Shown here: positions 1 to 7,154 of the stretch, one piece after another
Numbering within the stretch: position 1 is the first letter of the stretch
Layout of the letters: each line of letters starts with the position of its first letter
Assembly (NCBI GenBank): GCA_018001935.1
Contig: JAGNHB010000019.1
Span: forward strand, 1-64,000
DNA: 64,000 nt
Source: Acidobacteriota bacterium
Lineage (GTDB): Bacteria > Acidobacteriota > JAAYUB01
Direction of reading: 5' to 3'
Program-made: the position numbers and the translations under genes
Notes under the pieces: generated by a model
Told to the model about the DNA's origin: nothing
The model's database searches: none
The model's input: only the letters and a program-made list of their open reading frames with translations

Positions 1-1
1 G

Positions 2-2029
2 GCCGAGCCCCCGCCCCCCGAACCCCCCAAGCCCGCCGTGGGGGAGTTCATGGATTTCGAGCTGCTGGAATCCATGAGCCCGGTGGCCACGGACGAAACG
101 GCTCGACCGGAGACCGCGTGGGCGCCGGAGCCGGCCTGGGCCCCCGAGCCCGTTCAGGAGGCGGCGCCCGCGAAAAAACCGGAACCCGAACCGGAACCCG
201 AACCGGTGAAGCCCCCGGAGAAGGTCGCCGCCAAGCCGCCGGCCAAGTCGCCCCTGCCCCCGCCCGGGATGGATACCGACGTCAACATCCGGCTGGAACA
301 GACCCTGAAATCCCTCGAAGACATCGGCCTGGACGCCAGCCTCTTCTCCTGGGGGAAGAAACCCGCCGCCGAGCCCGCCAAACCCGCGAAGGCCCCGGAA
401 GCCCGCCGGGAAGAGCCCAAGCCGGCGCCCCCCCCCGAAGCGAAACCCCTGGGGATCGACGACCAGGCCGCCGACGCGCAGTCGCTCCTCTCCATGATCT
501 CGAGGGGGGAGGCCACGCCGCCGGCCCAGGCGCCCCCGCCTTTCGGGGCCGAGACCGCCCAGATCACCATCCAGGACCTCGACGGCGCCCTCCAGGAAAT
601 CGACTTCTACCTCAAGCTCGGCTTCCAGGACAATGCCCGGAACGAGCTGGAGCGTCTGAACCGGCGCTTTCCCGGCAACGCGGAAGTCCTGGCCCGGATG
701 AAGGACCTCGGGATCACGCCCAAGCCGGCAGCCCCCCGAAAGCGGGAGGAGGAACCCGTGGCGGAGGCCCGGGTCACCCCCGCCCCTTCGGTGAAAACCG
801 TGGAGATCAAGGCCCCCGAGAAAGCAAAGGCCGCGGCGCCCTCGCCCGAACCGGCCCCGGAACCCGAGATGGAACCCATCGTGGAGTTCTTCGAAGTCCC
901 GCCGCCGGTGTCCTCCGTCAAGTCCTCCCTCAACCCGGTCGAGCTGGAGGAGGAAGGGCTGGCGCAGGAAATCTCCCCCGACGAGGTCAGCATCGACCTC
1001 TTCAATTTCATCTCCACGGAACCTCCCGGGGAGGAGACCAAGCCCTCTCTCGCCAGCGCCGACGCCCGTAAACTGACCCCCGGCATCGAACTGGTCGAGA
1101 TTCCGCCGCCGGTGGAATCGCGGCCCGAGACCCTTCCGCCGGAGAGACCGGAACTCGAGGTCTCCGTCGACGTGTTCGCGGGGATCAGCGGGGGAGAACT
1201 CGAAGCCGATCTCGGGATCTACCAGGAATCGAGACCCATGGCGGTCGAAGCGTCCGCGGTGGAGAAGGATGAAGCCAAGCCCGCGGCGGAGCCGGTGACG
1301 GTCAAGCCCGCGGCGGAGCCGGTGGCGGCCAAACCCGTGGTGGAGCCGGCGGCGGCCAAACCCGTGGAAGAGCCGGTGACGGCCAAACCCGCGGCGGAGC
1401 CGGTGGCGGCCAAACCCGTGGCGGAGCCGGCGGCGGCCAAACCCGTGGAAGAGCCGGTGACGGCCAAACCCGCGGTGGAGCCAGTGACGGCCAAGCCCGC
1501 GGTGGAGCCGGCGGCGGCCAAGGCGGTCACGGGTCCCATCGACCTCAAGCCGCCCAGCGGGATGGCGATGCAGGACCTCTTCGCGGACCTCGTCGAGGAA
1601 GCCAACAAGGTCTTCGTCGCCTCCGGTGACGACGAGGAAGGGGATTTCGAAACCCACTACAACCTGGGGATCGCCTACAAGGAAATGGGGCTGATGGATG
1701 ACGCCATCGGCGAGTTCCAGAAAGCCTACAACATGGTGAAGGACGAGTCGCGCTCCTCCGCTTACATCCAGGCCTGCAGCATGCTGAGCTTGTGCTTCCT
1801 CGAAAAGGGGATCTTCAAATCCGCCATCAAGTGGTGTGAACGCGGCCTCGAGAGCCCCGGGCACCAGGACCACGAGTACCTGGCCCTCCGCTACGACATG
1901 ATGGGCGCCTACGAAAAACTCGGGGACTACGCGAAGGCCCTCGATCTTTGCAACGAGATCTACGGCGAGAACATCGGTTACCGGGACGTGGCGGACAAGA
2001 TCAAGAACCTCAAAAAACTGGTCGGATAG
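2..2029 (+). CDS. TPR-repeat protein with long Pro/Ala/Glu-rich region (5' partial)
   Basis: The reading frame is open to the left edge of the window with the same Pro/Glu-rich composition, so the GTG at 38 is probably internal and the gene starts upstream. About 500 residues are low-complexity (EP and AKP runs), interrupted by short helical segments such as the one around 560-690 (DLDGALQEIDFYLKLGF). A nine-residue unit is repeated nine times at 1280-1522. The last 155 residues (about 1560-2029) form tetratricopeptide repeats, including HYNLGIAYKEMGLMDDAIGE and a second ALRYDMMGAYEKLGDYAKAL block. TPRs normally act as protein-protein scaffolds; the partner is unknown. The layout (disordered acidic/proline linker plus C-terminal TPRs) resembles FimV-like scaffold proteins, but that is only an architectural analogy. 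Confidence 0.8.
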   Translation, partial: AEPPPPEPPKPAVGEFMDFELLESMSPVATDETARPETAWAPEPAWAPEPVQEAAPAKKPEPEPEPEPVKPPEKVAAKPPAKSPLPPPGMDTDVNIRLEQTLKSLEDIGLDASLFSWGKKPAAEPAKPAKAPEARREEPKPAPPPEAKPLGIDDQAADAQSLLSMISRGEATPPAQAPPPFGAETAQITIQDLDGALQEIDFYLKLGFQDNARNELERLNRRFPGNAEVLARMKDLGITPKPAAPRKREEEPVAEARVTPAPSVKTVEIKAPEKAKAAAPSPEPAPEPEMEPIVEFFEVPPPVSSVKSSLNPVELEEEGLAQEISPDEVSIDLFNFISTEPPGEETKPSLASADARKLTPGIELVEIPPPVESRPETLPPERPELEVSVDVFAGISGGELEADLGIYQESRPMAVEASAVEKDEAKPAAEPVTVKPAAEPVAAKPVVEPAAAKPVEEPVTAKPAAEPVAAKPVAEPAAAKPVEEPVTAKPAVEPVTAKPAVEPAAAKAVTGPIDLKPPSGMAMQDLFADLVEEANKVFVASGDDEEGDFETHYNLGIAYKEMGLMDDAIGEFQKAYNMVKDESRSSAYIQACSMLSLCFLEKGIFKSAIKWCERGLESPGHQDHEYLALRYDMMGAYEKLGDYAKALDLCNEIYGENIGYRDVADKIKNLKKLVG
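1280..1522 (+). repeat. 27-bp in-frame tandem repeat, nine units
   Basis: Nine consecutive 27-bp units encode variants of P-[AV]-[AVE]-E-P-[AV]-[AT]-[AV]-K inside the TPR protein. Unit-to-unit differences are mostly GCG/GTG and GCC/ACG swaps. The unit number is likely variable between strains by slippage; this is inference from the near-identity of units. Confidence 0.9.
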
Positions 2030-2037
2030 TCCCGGAC

Positions 2038-2331
2038 ATGCCCGCTTTGCCGCCCTGCCCGTCAACGAGAAGGAGATATGCGAGCACCCTCATCCTCGTG
2101 ACGTTCTGCTTCGTCACGGGGATCTTTCTTTTCATGGTCCCGTGGAACTTCCCGATCCCCCTGTTCTCCTACCTCTGGGACGGCGTCTGGGAGAACAACT
2201 ACTTCGTGATCCGGTACCCGGGGTTCCGCTCGGTGATGTCCAACCCCTTCCTGAAGGGGGCCATCTCGGGATTGGGCCTGGTGAACTTCCTCATCGGGAT
2301 ACACCTTGTCGGGGAGAGGCTCCGGAAGTGA
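2038..2331 (+). CDS. small membrane protein, two predicted TM segments
   Basis: A 97-residue protein lying 9 nt after the TPR gene. A hydrophobic helix (about residues 21-40, STLILVTFCFVTGIFLFMVP) and a second one near the C-terminus (GAISGLGLVNFLIGIHL) flank a loop rich in aromatic residues. I do not recognise the family. The ATG at 2038 is the only ATG in this frame. The strong Shine-Dalgarno (AAGGAG, 2070-2075) instead sits in front of an out-of-frame ATG at 2078 that opens only seven codons, so either the start is poorly placed or a single-base indel separates the true ATG from the frame (see findings). The stop is followed 10 nt later by thiE. Confidence 0.55.
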   Translation: MPALPPCPSTRRRYASTLILVTFCFVTGIFLFMVPWNFPIPLFSYLWDGVWENNYFVIRYPGFRSVMSNPFLKGAISGLGLVNFLIGIHLVGERLRK

Positions 2332-2341
2332 CGGGAAGACG

Positions 2342-2962
2342 ATGACGGGCCCGCAGGCAGAGCATCCCGTCCTCTATCACATCTCGGACGACCGACCGGA
2401 GGGGCGCTGTCCCCGGTGTTGCTTCCCGCATCTCGCCGGGTTGGGGGTCCGGATGTTACAGCTCCGCCGGAAAGGCCTGGACGTGCGCACCCTGGTCGAG
2501 ACGGGGAAGGCGGTCGCGGCGGCGGTCGGGGGGATGGACGTGACCCTCCTGATGAACGGCAGCGTGGAGGCGGCCGTCCGGGCGGGATTCCAGGGGGTCC
2601 ACCTCCCGGCGTTCACCCCGGGGGTGGCCGCGATCCGGGCGAGTTTGCCGGCCGGTTTCCGGATCGGCATGTCGGTGCACGACGGCGCGGAACTGGCCGA
2701 TGCCGAGAAGCAGGGAGCGGATTTCGTCGTCCTGGGCCCGGTGTTCCCGCCCCGGTGCAAAGCCGCCGGCACGGCGCCCCTCGGGTTGGCGAGGCTGCGG
2801 GAACTGGCGGGCGGGACCCGGATGCCCACACTGGCCCTGGGCGGGATCTCCGCGGACAACGCGGAAGACGCCCTGGCCTGCGGGGTGGCCGGGCTGGCCG
2901 GGATCTCGTTCTTCCACCACCCGGGGGAACTCGAGCGGATACTGAAACGAATCGGCGGATGA
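2342..2962 (+). CDS. thiE: thiamine-phosphate synthase / TenI-like protein
   Basis: A 206-residue TIM-barrel protein of the ThiE/TenI family. ThiE joins HMP-diphosphate and the thiazole phosphate to give thiamine phosphate; TenI is a related thiazole tautomerase. Family segments visible are LQLRRKG, GFQGVHLP, GMSVHDGAELADAEKQGADF, VLGPVFPP and LALGGIS (phosphate-binding loop). The usual 'ND-R' motif after the third strand reads MNG here, and the Lys of the TxTK motif is replaced by RCK, so the active site is divergent; TenI remains an alternative. The neighbour thiC 65 nt downstream supports a thiamine role. Start chosen at the ATG at 2342; an upstream TTG at 2306 would overlap the preceding gene. 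No TPP riboswitch was found upstream. Confidence 0.72.
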   Translation: MTGPQAEHPVLYHISDDRPEGRCPRCCFPHLAGLGVRMLQLRRKGLDVRTLVETGKAVAAAVGGMDVTLLMNGSVEAAVRAGFQGVHLPAFTPGVAAIRASLPAGFRIGMSVHDGAELADAEKQGADFVVLGPVFPPRCKAAGTAPLGLARLRELAGGTRMPTLALGGISADNAEDALACGVAGLAGISFFHHPGELERILKRIGG

Positions 2963-3027
2963 CGCCGCAACCTGCCCGGGCGGCGAACCGGCGCGCCGGG
3001 CGGGACCGTCTTTGAAGGAGAACAAGC

Positions 3028-4344
3028 ATGAGCATCATCAATGATCTGCGAGCCGGGGACCTTCCGGCCCACTTCACGGCACTGGCGGCGAACGAGGGTG
3101 TCTCGACGGACGCCCTGGTGGAGGGGGTCCTCGCGGGTACCATCGTGGCCCCCCGCAACCACCGGCGTGCCCTCACCCGTGACATGGCGGTCGGGAAAGG
3201 CCTCCGGACCAAGGTGAACGCCAACCTCGGCACCTCGCCCGACCACGACGTCCTCGAGGAGGAACTGGACAAGCTCCGGGTCTGCATCGAGTACGGGGTC
3301 GACGCGGTCATGGACCTCTCCACGGGGTCCGACATCCGGGGGACCCGGCTGCGCATCCTGGGGGAGTGTGGGGTCCCGCTGGGGACTGTCCCCATGTACG
3401 AGGCGTCCGTCCGTTCCCGCCGGCGCTACGGCGATCACCTCCAGATGACGGTGGACGACCTGTTCCAGGTGATCGAGGACCACGGCGCCGACGGCGTGGA
3501 TTTCATCACCGTTCACTGCGGGGCCGTCCGGTCCGTGGTGGACGCCATGCACGCCCAGGGGCGCGTGATGGGCATGGTGAGCCGCGGCGGGGCCCTGCTC
3601 GTCGAGTGGATGGTCCGTCACGATCGCGAGAACCCCCTGTACGAGCACTTTGACCGGTTGCTGGAGATCGCGGGCCGGCACGAGATGACGCTTTCCCTCG
3701 GGGACGGCTTCCGGCCGGGGTGCCTGGCCGACGCCACGGATCGCGCCCAGGTGGGTGAACTCCTGGTCCTGGGCGAACTGACCCGGCGGGCGCGCGCGGC
3801 GGGGGTGCAGACCATGATCGAGGGCCCGGGGCACGTCCCCCTGGACCAGATCGCGGAGAACATCCGCCTGGAGAAGGCCCTGTGCGAGGGGGCGCCTTTC
3901 TATGTCCTGGGGCCCCTGGTGACCGACATCGCCCCCGGGTACGACCACATCACCGGGGCCATCGGGGGCGCCGTGGCGGCGATGCACGGGGCGGACTTCC
4001 TCTGCTACGTGACCCCCGCCGAGCACCTCCGGCTGCCCACCGTGGAGGACGTGAGGCTCGGCGTCATGGCGTCGCGGATCGCCGCCCACGCCGCGGACAT
4101 CGCCAAGGGAGTCCCGGGGGCCATGGCCCCCGACGTCGAACTCAGCCGGGCGCGGAAGCGCCTCGACTGGGAGGGGCAGTTCCGGAACGTCCTGGACCCG
4201 CGCATCGCCCGCCAGTTCCGCGGAGAGAGACCGCCGAAGGATGCCGACCTCTGCACCATGTGCGGGGAGTTCTGTGCCATCCGGGCCAGCACGGCCGCCA
4301 CCGAGGCCATCTGCCGGAAATCCGGCAAACCGGCCGGGCAATGA
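3028..4344 (+). CDS. thiC: phosphomethylpyrimidine synthase ThiC
   Basis: A 438-residue protein, the short form of ThiC, a radical-SAM enzyme that rearranges aminoimidazole ribotide into the HMP-phosphate pyrimidine of thiamine. Diagnostic segments are VNANLGTSPDH, YGVDAVMDLSTGSDI, RSRRRYGDH, DFITVHCGA, SRGGALL, EGPGHVPLDQI and YVLGPLVTDIAPGYDHI. The C-terminal [4Fe-4S] site is C409-x2-C412-x3-C416 (CTMCGEFC), one residue shorter than the CxxCx4C spacing of the E. coli-type enzyme. A good Shine-Dalgarno (GAAGGAG) precedes the ATG. The stop overlaps the next gene's ATG (ATGA), suggesting translational coupling. Confidence 0.96.
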   Translation: MSIINDLRAGDLPAHFTALAANEGVSTDALVEGVLAGTIVAPRNHRRALTRDMAVGKGLRTKVNANLGTSPDHDVLEEELDKLRVCIEYGVDAVMDLSTGSDIRGTRLRILGECGVPLGTVPMYEASVRSRRRYGDHLQMTVDDLFQVIEDHGADGVDFITVHCGAVRSVVDAMHAQGRVMGMVSRGGALLVEWMVRHDRENPLYEHFDRLLEIAGRHEMTLSLGDGFRPGCLADATDRAQVGELLVLGELTRRARAAGVQTMIEGPGHVPLDQIAENIRLEKALCEGAPFYVLGPLVTDIAPGYDHITGAIGGAVAAMHGADFLCYVTPAEHLRLPTVEDVRLGVMASRIAAHAADIAKGVPGAMAPDVELSRARKRLDWEGQFRNVLDPRIARQFRGERPPKDADLCTMCGEFCAIRASTAATEAICRKSGKPAGQ

Positions 4345-5027
4345 CGATGGCTTCGGAGACCCTCCCCATCCGGTTGGCGGTCTTCGACCTCGACGGGGTC
4401 GTCTTCGACTCCTCGGCCCTGGTCGCGCCCGCCATCTGGGACTCCCTCGACCGGCTGGAGGCCGCCACTCCCGGGCTTTGCCTCCGGAGGCCGACCGAGC
4501 CCGAGGTCTTCGGGATGCTGGGCCTGCCCAACAGCCGGTACGTCCAGGCCCTGGGGTACGACCTCGAGCCGGGACAGTGGGCGCTGCTCAAGGACTGGGT
4601 CGAGGAACGCGAGGTCGAGCTGATCGGGGCGGGGGTGGGCACCCTGTACGAGGGGATCGAGGCCCTCCTCACCCGCCTGGGGGACCGCGGCGTGCGCTGC
4701 GTGGTGGCCAGCAACTGCGGCCGGCGTTACCTGGAGGCCATCTTCGTGCGCTTCGGGCTCGGCCGCTGGGTGGACGGGGCGCGGTGCAACGACGACTACC
4801 CCCGGGGCGGCAAGGCGGACCTGATCCGTATCCTGCTGGATTTGACGGGTGTCACGGCGGAGCAGACCGTTTACCTGGGGGACCGGGATTTCGACCTGTA
4901 CGCCGCCCGGGAGGCCGGTACCCGGTTCGTGGCCTGCCGGTGGGGGTTCGGCCGGGAGGATCGATTCCCGGACGGGATCGCCTTCGCGGACCGGCCGGGC
5001 GAGGTCCCCGTTCACCTGGGCCTCTGA
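4341..5027 (+). CDS. HAD-superfamily phosphatase
   Basis: A 228-residue haloacid dehalogenase-type hydrolase. Motif I is FDLDGVVFDS (nucleophile and general-acid Asp), motif II VVASNCG (Ser), motif III a Lys in GGKADLI, and motif IV GDRDFD (Mg-binding Asp). The cap between motif I and II is alpha-helical, as in the phosphoglycolate phosphatase-like group. It overlaps thiC by 4 nt and a second in-frame ATG lies at 4347. Context suggests action on a thiamine-pathway phosphate ester, but this is inference; the substrate cannot be read from sequence. Confidence 0.85.
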   Translation: MTMASETLPIRLAVFDLDGVVFDSSALVAPAIWDSLDRLEAATPGLCLRRPTEPEVFGMLGLPNSRYVQALGYDLEPGQWALLKDWVEEREVELIGAGVGTLYEGIEALLTRLGDRGVRCVVASNCGRRYLEAIFVRFGLGRWVDGARCNDDYPRGGKADLIRILLDLTGVTAEQTVYLGDRDFDLYAAREAGTRFVACRWGFGREDRFPDGIAFADRPGEVPVHLGL

Positions 5028-5083
5028 GGCCGGGGGCGATCGGCCCGGTGGTCCCACGACGCCGGGCGTTTCGGAGGGAGAAA

Positions 5084-5590
5084 GTGACAAAACGTTTTTC
5101 ACGGGTGTTCGGTCTCATGCTGCTTCTTTCCGTGGTTTTCCTCCCGGCCCAGACCGGCCGGGAACGCCCCGCCAAGGCGCCGGACCCCCGCGTCGGCAGC
5201 TTGCTGGACCAGGGCCGGCTCCAGTACGACGTGGACGAGGAGGGGGACTTCAGGGTCCTGAACCAGCTCGAGGAGAAACGGTCCCAGGCGGTTTTCATCA
5301 ACTCCCGCACCAACCGGCTCTACGACATCGAGATCCGCGAGATCTGGTCGGCGGCCTGGTCCTCGGAGAAACCGCCGGACGGGGGGGTCTCCGGGAAACT
5401 CCTGATGGAGAACGGGCGAGTGAAGATCGGGGCCTGGAGCCTGCAGCGATTCGGAACGAAGTTCGTCCTGGTCTTCGGCGCCCAGGTCCCGGCCAATGCC
5501 GACCTCAAAACCCTTCTCACGGTCATCCAGACCGTCGCCGTCACCGCCGACGACAAGGAAAAGGAATTTGCGGTGAAGGACTCCTTCTGA
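5084..5590 (+). CDS. secreted protein of unknown function
   Basis: A 168-residue protein starting at a GTG preceded by GGAGGGAG. Residues 1-24 (TKRFSRVFGLMLLLSVVFLP) look like a signal peptide, so it is probably periplasmic. The mature part has alternating strands and helices (VGSLLDQGRLQYDVDEEGDF, LYDIEIREIWSAAW, TKFVLVFGAQVP, LKTLLTVIQTVAVTADDKEK) loosely reminiscent of the YbjN/type III-chaperone-like fold; that comparison is weak. It closes the thi operon before a strong bidirectional terminator. Confidence 0.7.
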   Translation: MTKRFSRVFGLMLLLSVVFLPAQTGRERPAKAPDPRVGSLLDQGRLQYDVDEEGDFRVLNQLEEKRSQAVFINSRTNRLYDIEIREIWSAAWSSEKPPDGGVSGKLLMENGRVKIGAWSLQRFGTKFVLVFGAQVPANADLKTLLTVIQTVAVTADDKEKEFAVKDSF

Positions 5591-5647
5591 AGCTCCCGCC
5601 GGACGCCCCGTCATCTTGCCGGGGGCACGGGGCCGGGGACGAAAAAG

Positions 5648-5677
5648 AAAAATGCCGGTCGAGCGACCGGCATTTTT
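5648..5677. terminator. bidirectional intrinsic terminator
   Basis: A perfect 14-bp stem (AAAAATGCCGGTCG and its complement) with a 2-nt loop, giving an A-run on one side and a T-run on the other. It sits between two convergent genes (stop at 5590 on + and 5701 on -) and can terminate both. Confidence 0.93.
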
Positions 5678-5700
5678 CTTCGGGGTGGGCTTGCCCGGGC

Positions 5701-6549
5701 TCAGCGGACCACGGGGCAGTAGCTGCTGTCGGTGAAGCCGCTGGCGGTCTCGCGGCGGTCCCGGGGGTACACGGGAGGCCGGGGGATGACGCCCAGTCGG
5801 ATCAGCTCGCTGCGGAACTCGTAACGGACGTTGACTTCCTGGCAGGGCGTCGACTCCAGGTTGAGGCGGACCCGGGTCACCCGGTGGTCCTGCTCGCTCC
5901 CCATGCCGGTGGCGGCGTAGCTGTCGGTGTCGGGGCGGGGGGGCGGCACGCAGCCGGCGGAGCGGGCCTTCTCGTTGGACGGCGCGGCCGCGGGGGCGGC
6001 GGATTCGGACTCAGCGCCCTGGCCCTTGGCCCGGCCCGCCGAACCGCTCTCCGCGGACGGGCGGGGCGCGTCCCGCATGATCCGGGGCTCGTAACGGGCG
6101 TACGTGATCTCCCGGAAGACCACCGCGCTGATGATGCCCAGGTTCCGGGTCTGGCCCAGGGCGGCGCCGTAAGAGTTCGACTCGGTCGTGAAGTAGAAGT
6201 TCCGGGCGGTCCGGTTGCTGACCTGCCAGCCCGCGATCTCCACCGTCTCCCATGGGTCGATGACCCACTTCGAGGCCTTCGCCGCGGTGGTGCGCTTGGC
6301 GTCGATGGTGTTCAGGCCGTCCACCGAAAGCGCCACCGCGATGCGGGTGGAGGAGTTGTTCCGGAGGCGGATGGTGAAGTCCTCCCCGCGCAGCGCTTCC
6401 AGGTAGAGGCGGCCGTTGTGGCTGTAGAGGGGCCGGGGGGAGCCGTTCACGAGGACGTCCATCTGAAGCGGGGAACCGCAGGGGTAGTATCCGAACGCGG
6501 AAACGGCGAGCAGCATCAGGATCAGGGTGGTGAAGAGTGCGTGTTTCAT
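5701..6549 (-). CDS. secreted protein of unknown function
   Basis: A 282-residue protein. The ATG at 6549 (complement) follows a very strong Shine-Dalgarno (GAAGGAGGTCG) and begins a signal peptide (MKHALFTTLILMLLAVSAFG). The mature N-terminal half reads as a beta-sandwich (MDVLVNGSPRPLYSHNGRLY, EDFTIRLRNNSSTRIAVALS, VDGLNTIDAK) in which a dedicated 'wrapping' segment ends in WETVEIAGWQV. A disordered Ala/Ser/Gly stretch follows and the C-terminus contains two Cys (STPCQEV, SSYCPVVR). The open frame continues upstream through a simple hexamer array, but that part is not coding. Family not recognised. Confidence 0.75.
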   Translation of the reverse strand: MKHALFTTLILMLLAVSAFGYYPCGSPLQMDVLVNGSPRPLYSHNGRLYLEALRGEDFTIRLRNNSSTRIAVALSVDGLNTIDAKRTTAAKASKWVIDPWETVEIAGWQVSNRTARNFYFTTESNSYGAALGQTRNLGIISAVVFREITYARYEPRIMRDAPRPSAESGSAGRAKGQGAESESAAPAAAPSNEKARSAGCVPPPRPDTDSYAATGMGSEQDHRVTRVRLNLESTPCQEVNVRYEFRSELIRLGVIPRPPVYPRDRRETASGFTDSSYCPVVR

Positions 6550-6648
6550 GATCGACCTCCTTCGTCCAATCTCAATGGTACTGACGACGCCCCCGCCGAA
6601 AACTTTCAAGGTTTTTTTCCTTCCCCCCCCTTCCCCAACCTCCTCCGA

Positions 6649-6702
6649 GTATCGGTATCGGTATCGGTATCGGAATCGGTATCGGAATCGGTACCGGTAT
6701 CG
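6649..6702. repeat. hexamer tandem array, nine units
   Basis: Nine 6-bp units of GTATCG with GAATCG and GTACCG variants. The same repeat in the opposite orientation occurs at 59195-59272. Confidence 0.92.
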
Positions 6703-6795
6703 CCCCCGCCCTTGTCCCGAACTCCGCAACCTCTCCGAACCTGCCCCCGCAGCCAAACCCGTACAAACTGGCCGCATCCCCGGTGATCCGGTTTT

Positions 6796-6891
6796 CTTGG
6801 CGAGATCCGGATACGGATCGGTTCGCGCAAAGGCGCAAAGATCGCAAAGGAAAACGGCACGGGTCGCAAATCATGCTCCCGGCTGATGTTT
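6796..6891 (+). repeat. dispersed palindromic repeat, copy 1
   Basis: A palindromic core centred on GATCCGGATACGGATC flanked by GGCGCAAAG/CGCAAAGG, followed by an arm containing ATCATGCTCCCGGCTGATG. The arm and core recur inverted at 52167-52280 and the core alone at 58777-58850. Confidence 0.8.
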
Positions 6892-7039
6892 CGAGAGATC
6901 GATCCCCGTGTCTGTCGCGATCTGGAGGCGAGTTCACCTCGAAGGCACTGCGCTTTTTCCGGGACTTCGCCCGGCAACAGTGGCCACGGAAGGCAACCGG
7001 AAACGACAACATGTTGGTAAAAACGCAGCCGCTGAAGCG

Positions 7040-7084
7040 CCTGACAGCCTTCAGCCTAACAGCCTTCAGCCTGACAACCTTCCT
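7040..7084 (+). repeat. 15-bp direct repeat, three units
   Basis: Three imperfect units of CCTGACAGCCTTCAG in tandem. A related CCTACAGCC-type run lies at about 59289-59313 next to the second hexamer array. Confidence 0.75.
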
Positions 7085-7115
7085 CAAGATCGCACCGAAA
7101 ACGGGCGCGGGGTGA

Positions 7116-7121
7116 TATAAT
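7116..7121 (+). promoter_or_regulatory. putative -10 element for rlmN
   Basis: A perfect TATAAT lies 34 nt before the rlmN ATG. The region 17 bp upstream (CACCGA) is a poor -35 element, so the call rests on the -10 hexamer alone. Confidence 0.45.
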
Positions 7122-7154
7122 ACTTTCCTTTCGGGGCGGTCGATGGAGGCGGCG

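Larger units (their letters stand above)
6550..7154. other. repeat-rich intergenic region between divergent genes
   Basis: About 600 bp without a credible gene. It holds a hexamer array (6649-6702), one full copy of a palindromic dispersed repeat (6796-6891), a triple 15-bp direct repeat (7040-7084) and the putative rlmN promoter. Open frames here translate into Arg-Tyr or similar periodic peptides and are rejected. Confidence 0.8.

Noticed and set aside
1280..1522. Possible CRISPR-like array
   Set aside because: Units are contiguous without spacers and are in frame with the coding sequence.
2078..2101. Seven-codon ORF with a perfect Shine-Dalgarno
   Set aside because: Not listed as a gene because it is very short and may reflect an indel; reported as a finding instead.
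2030..3027. TPP riboswitch for the thi genes
   Set aside because: The conserved CTGAGA and thi-box elements are not present upstream of thiE or thiC.
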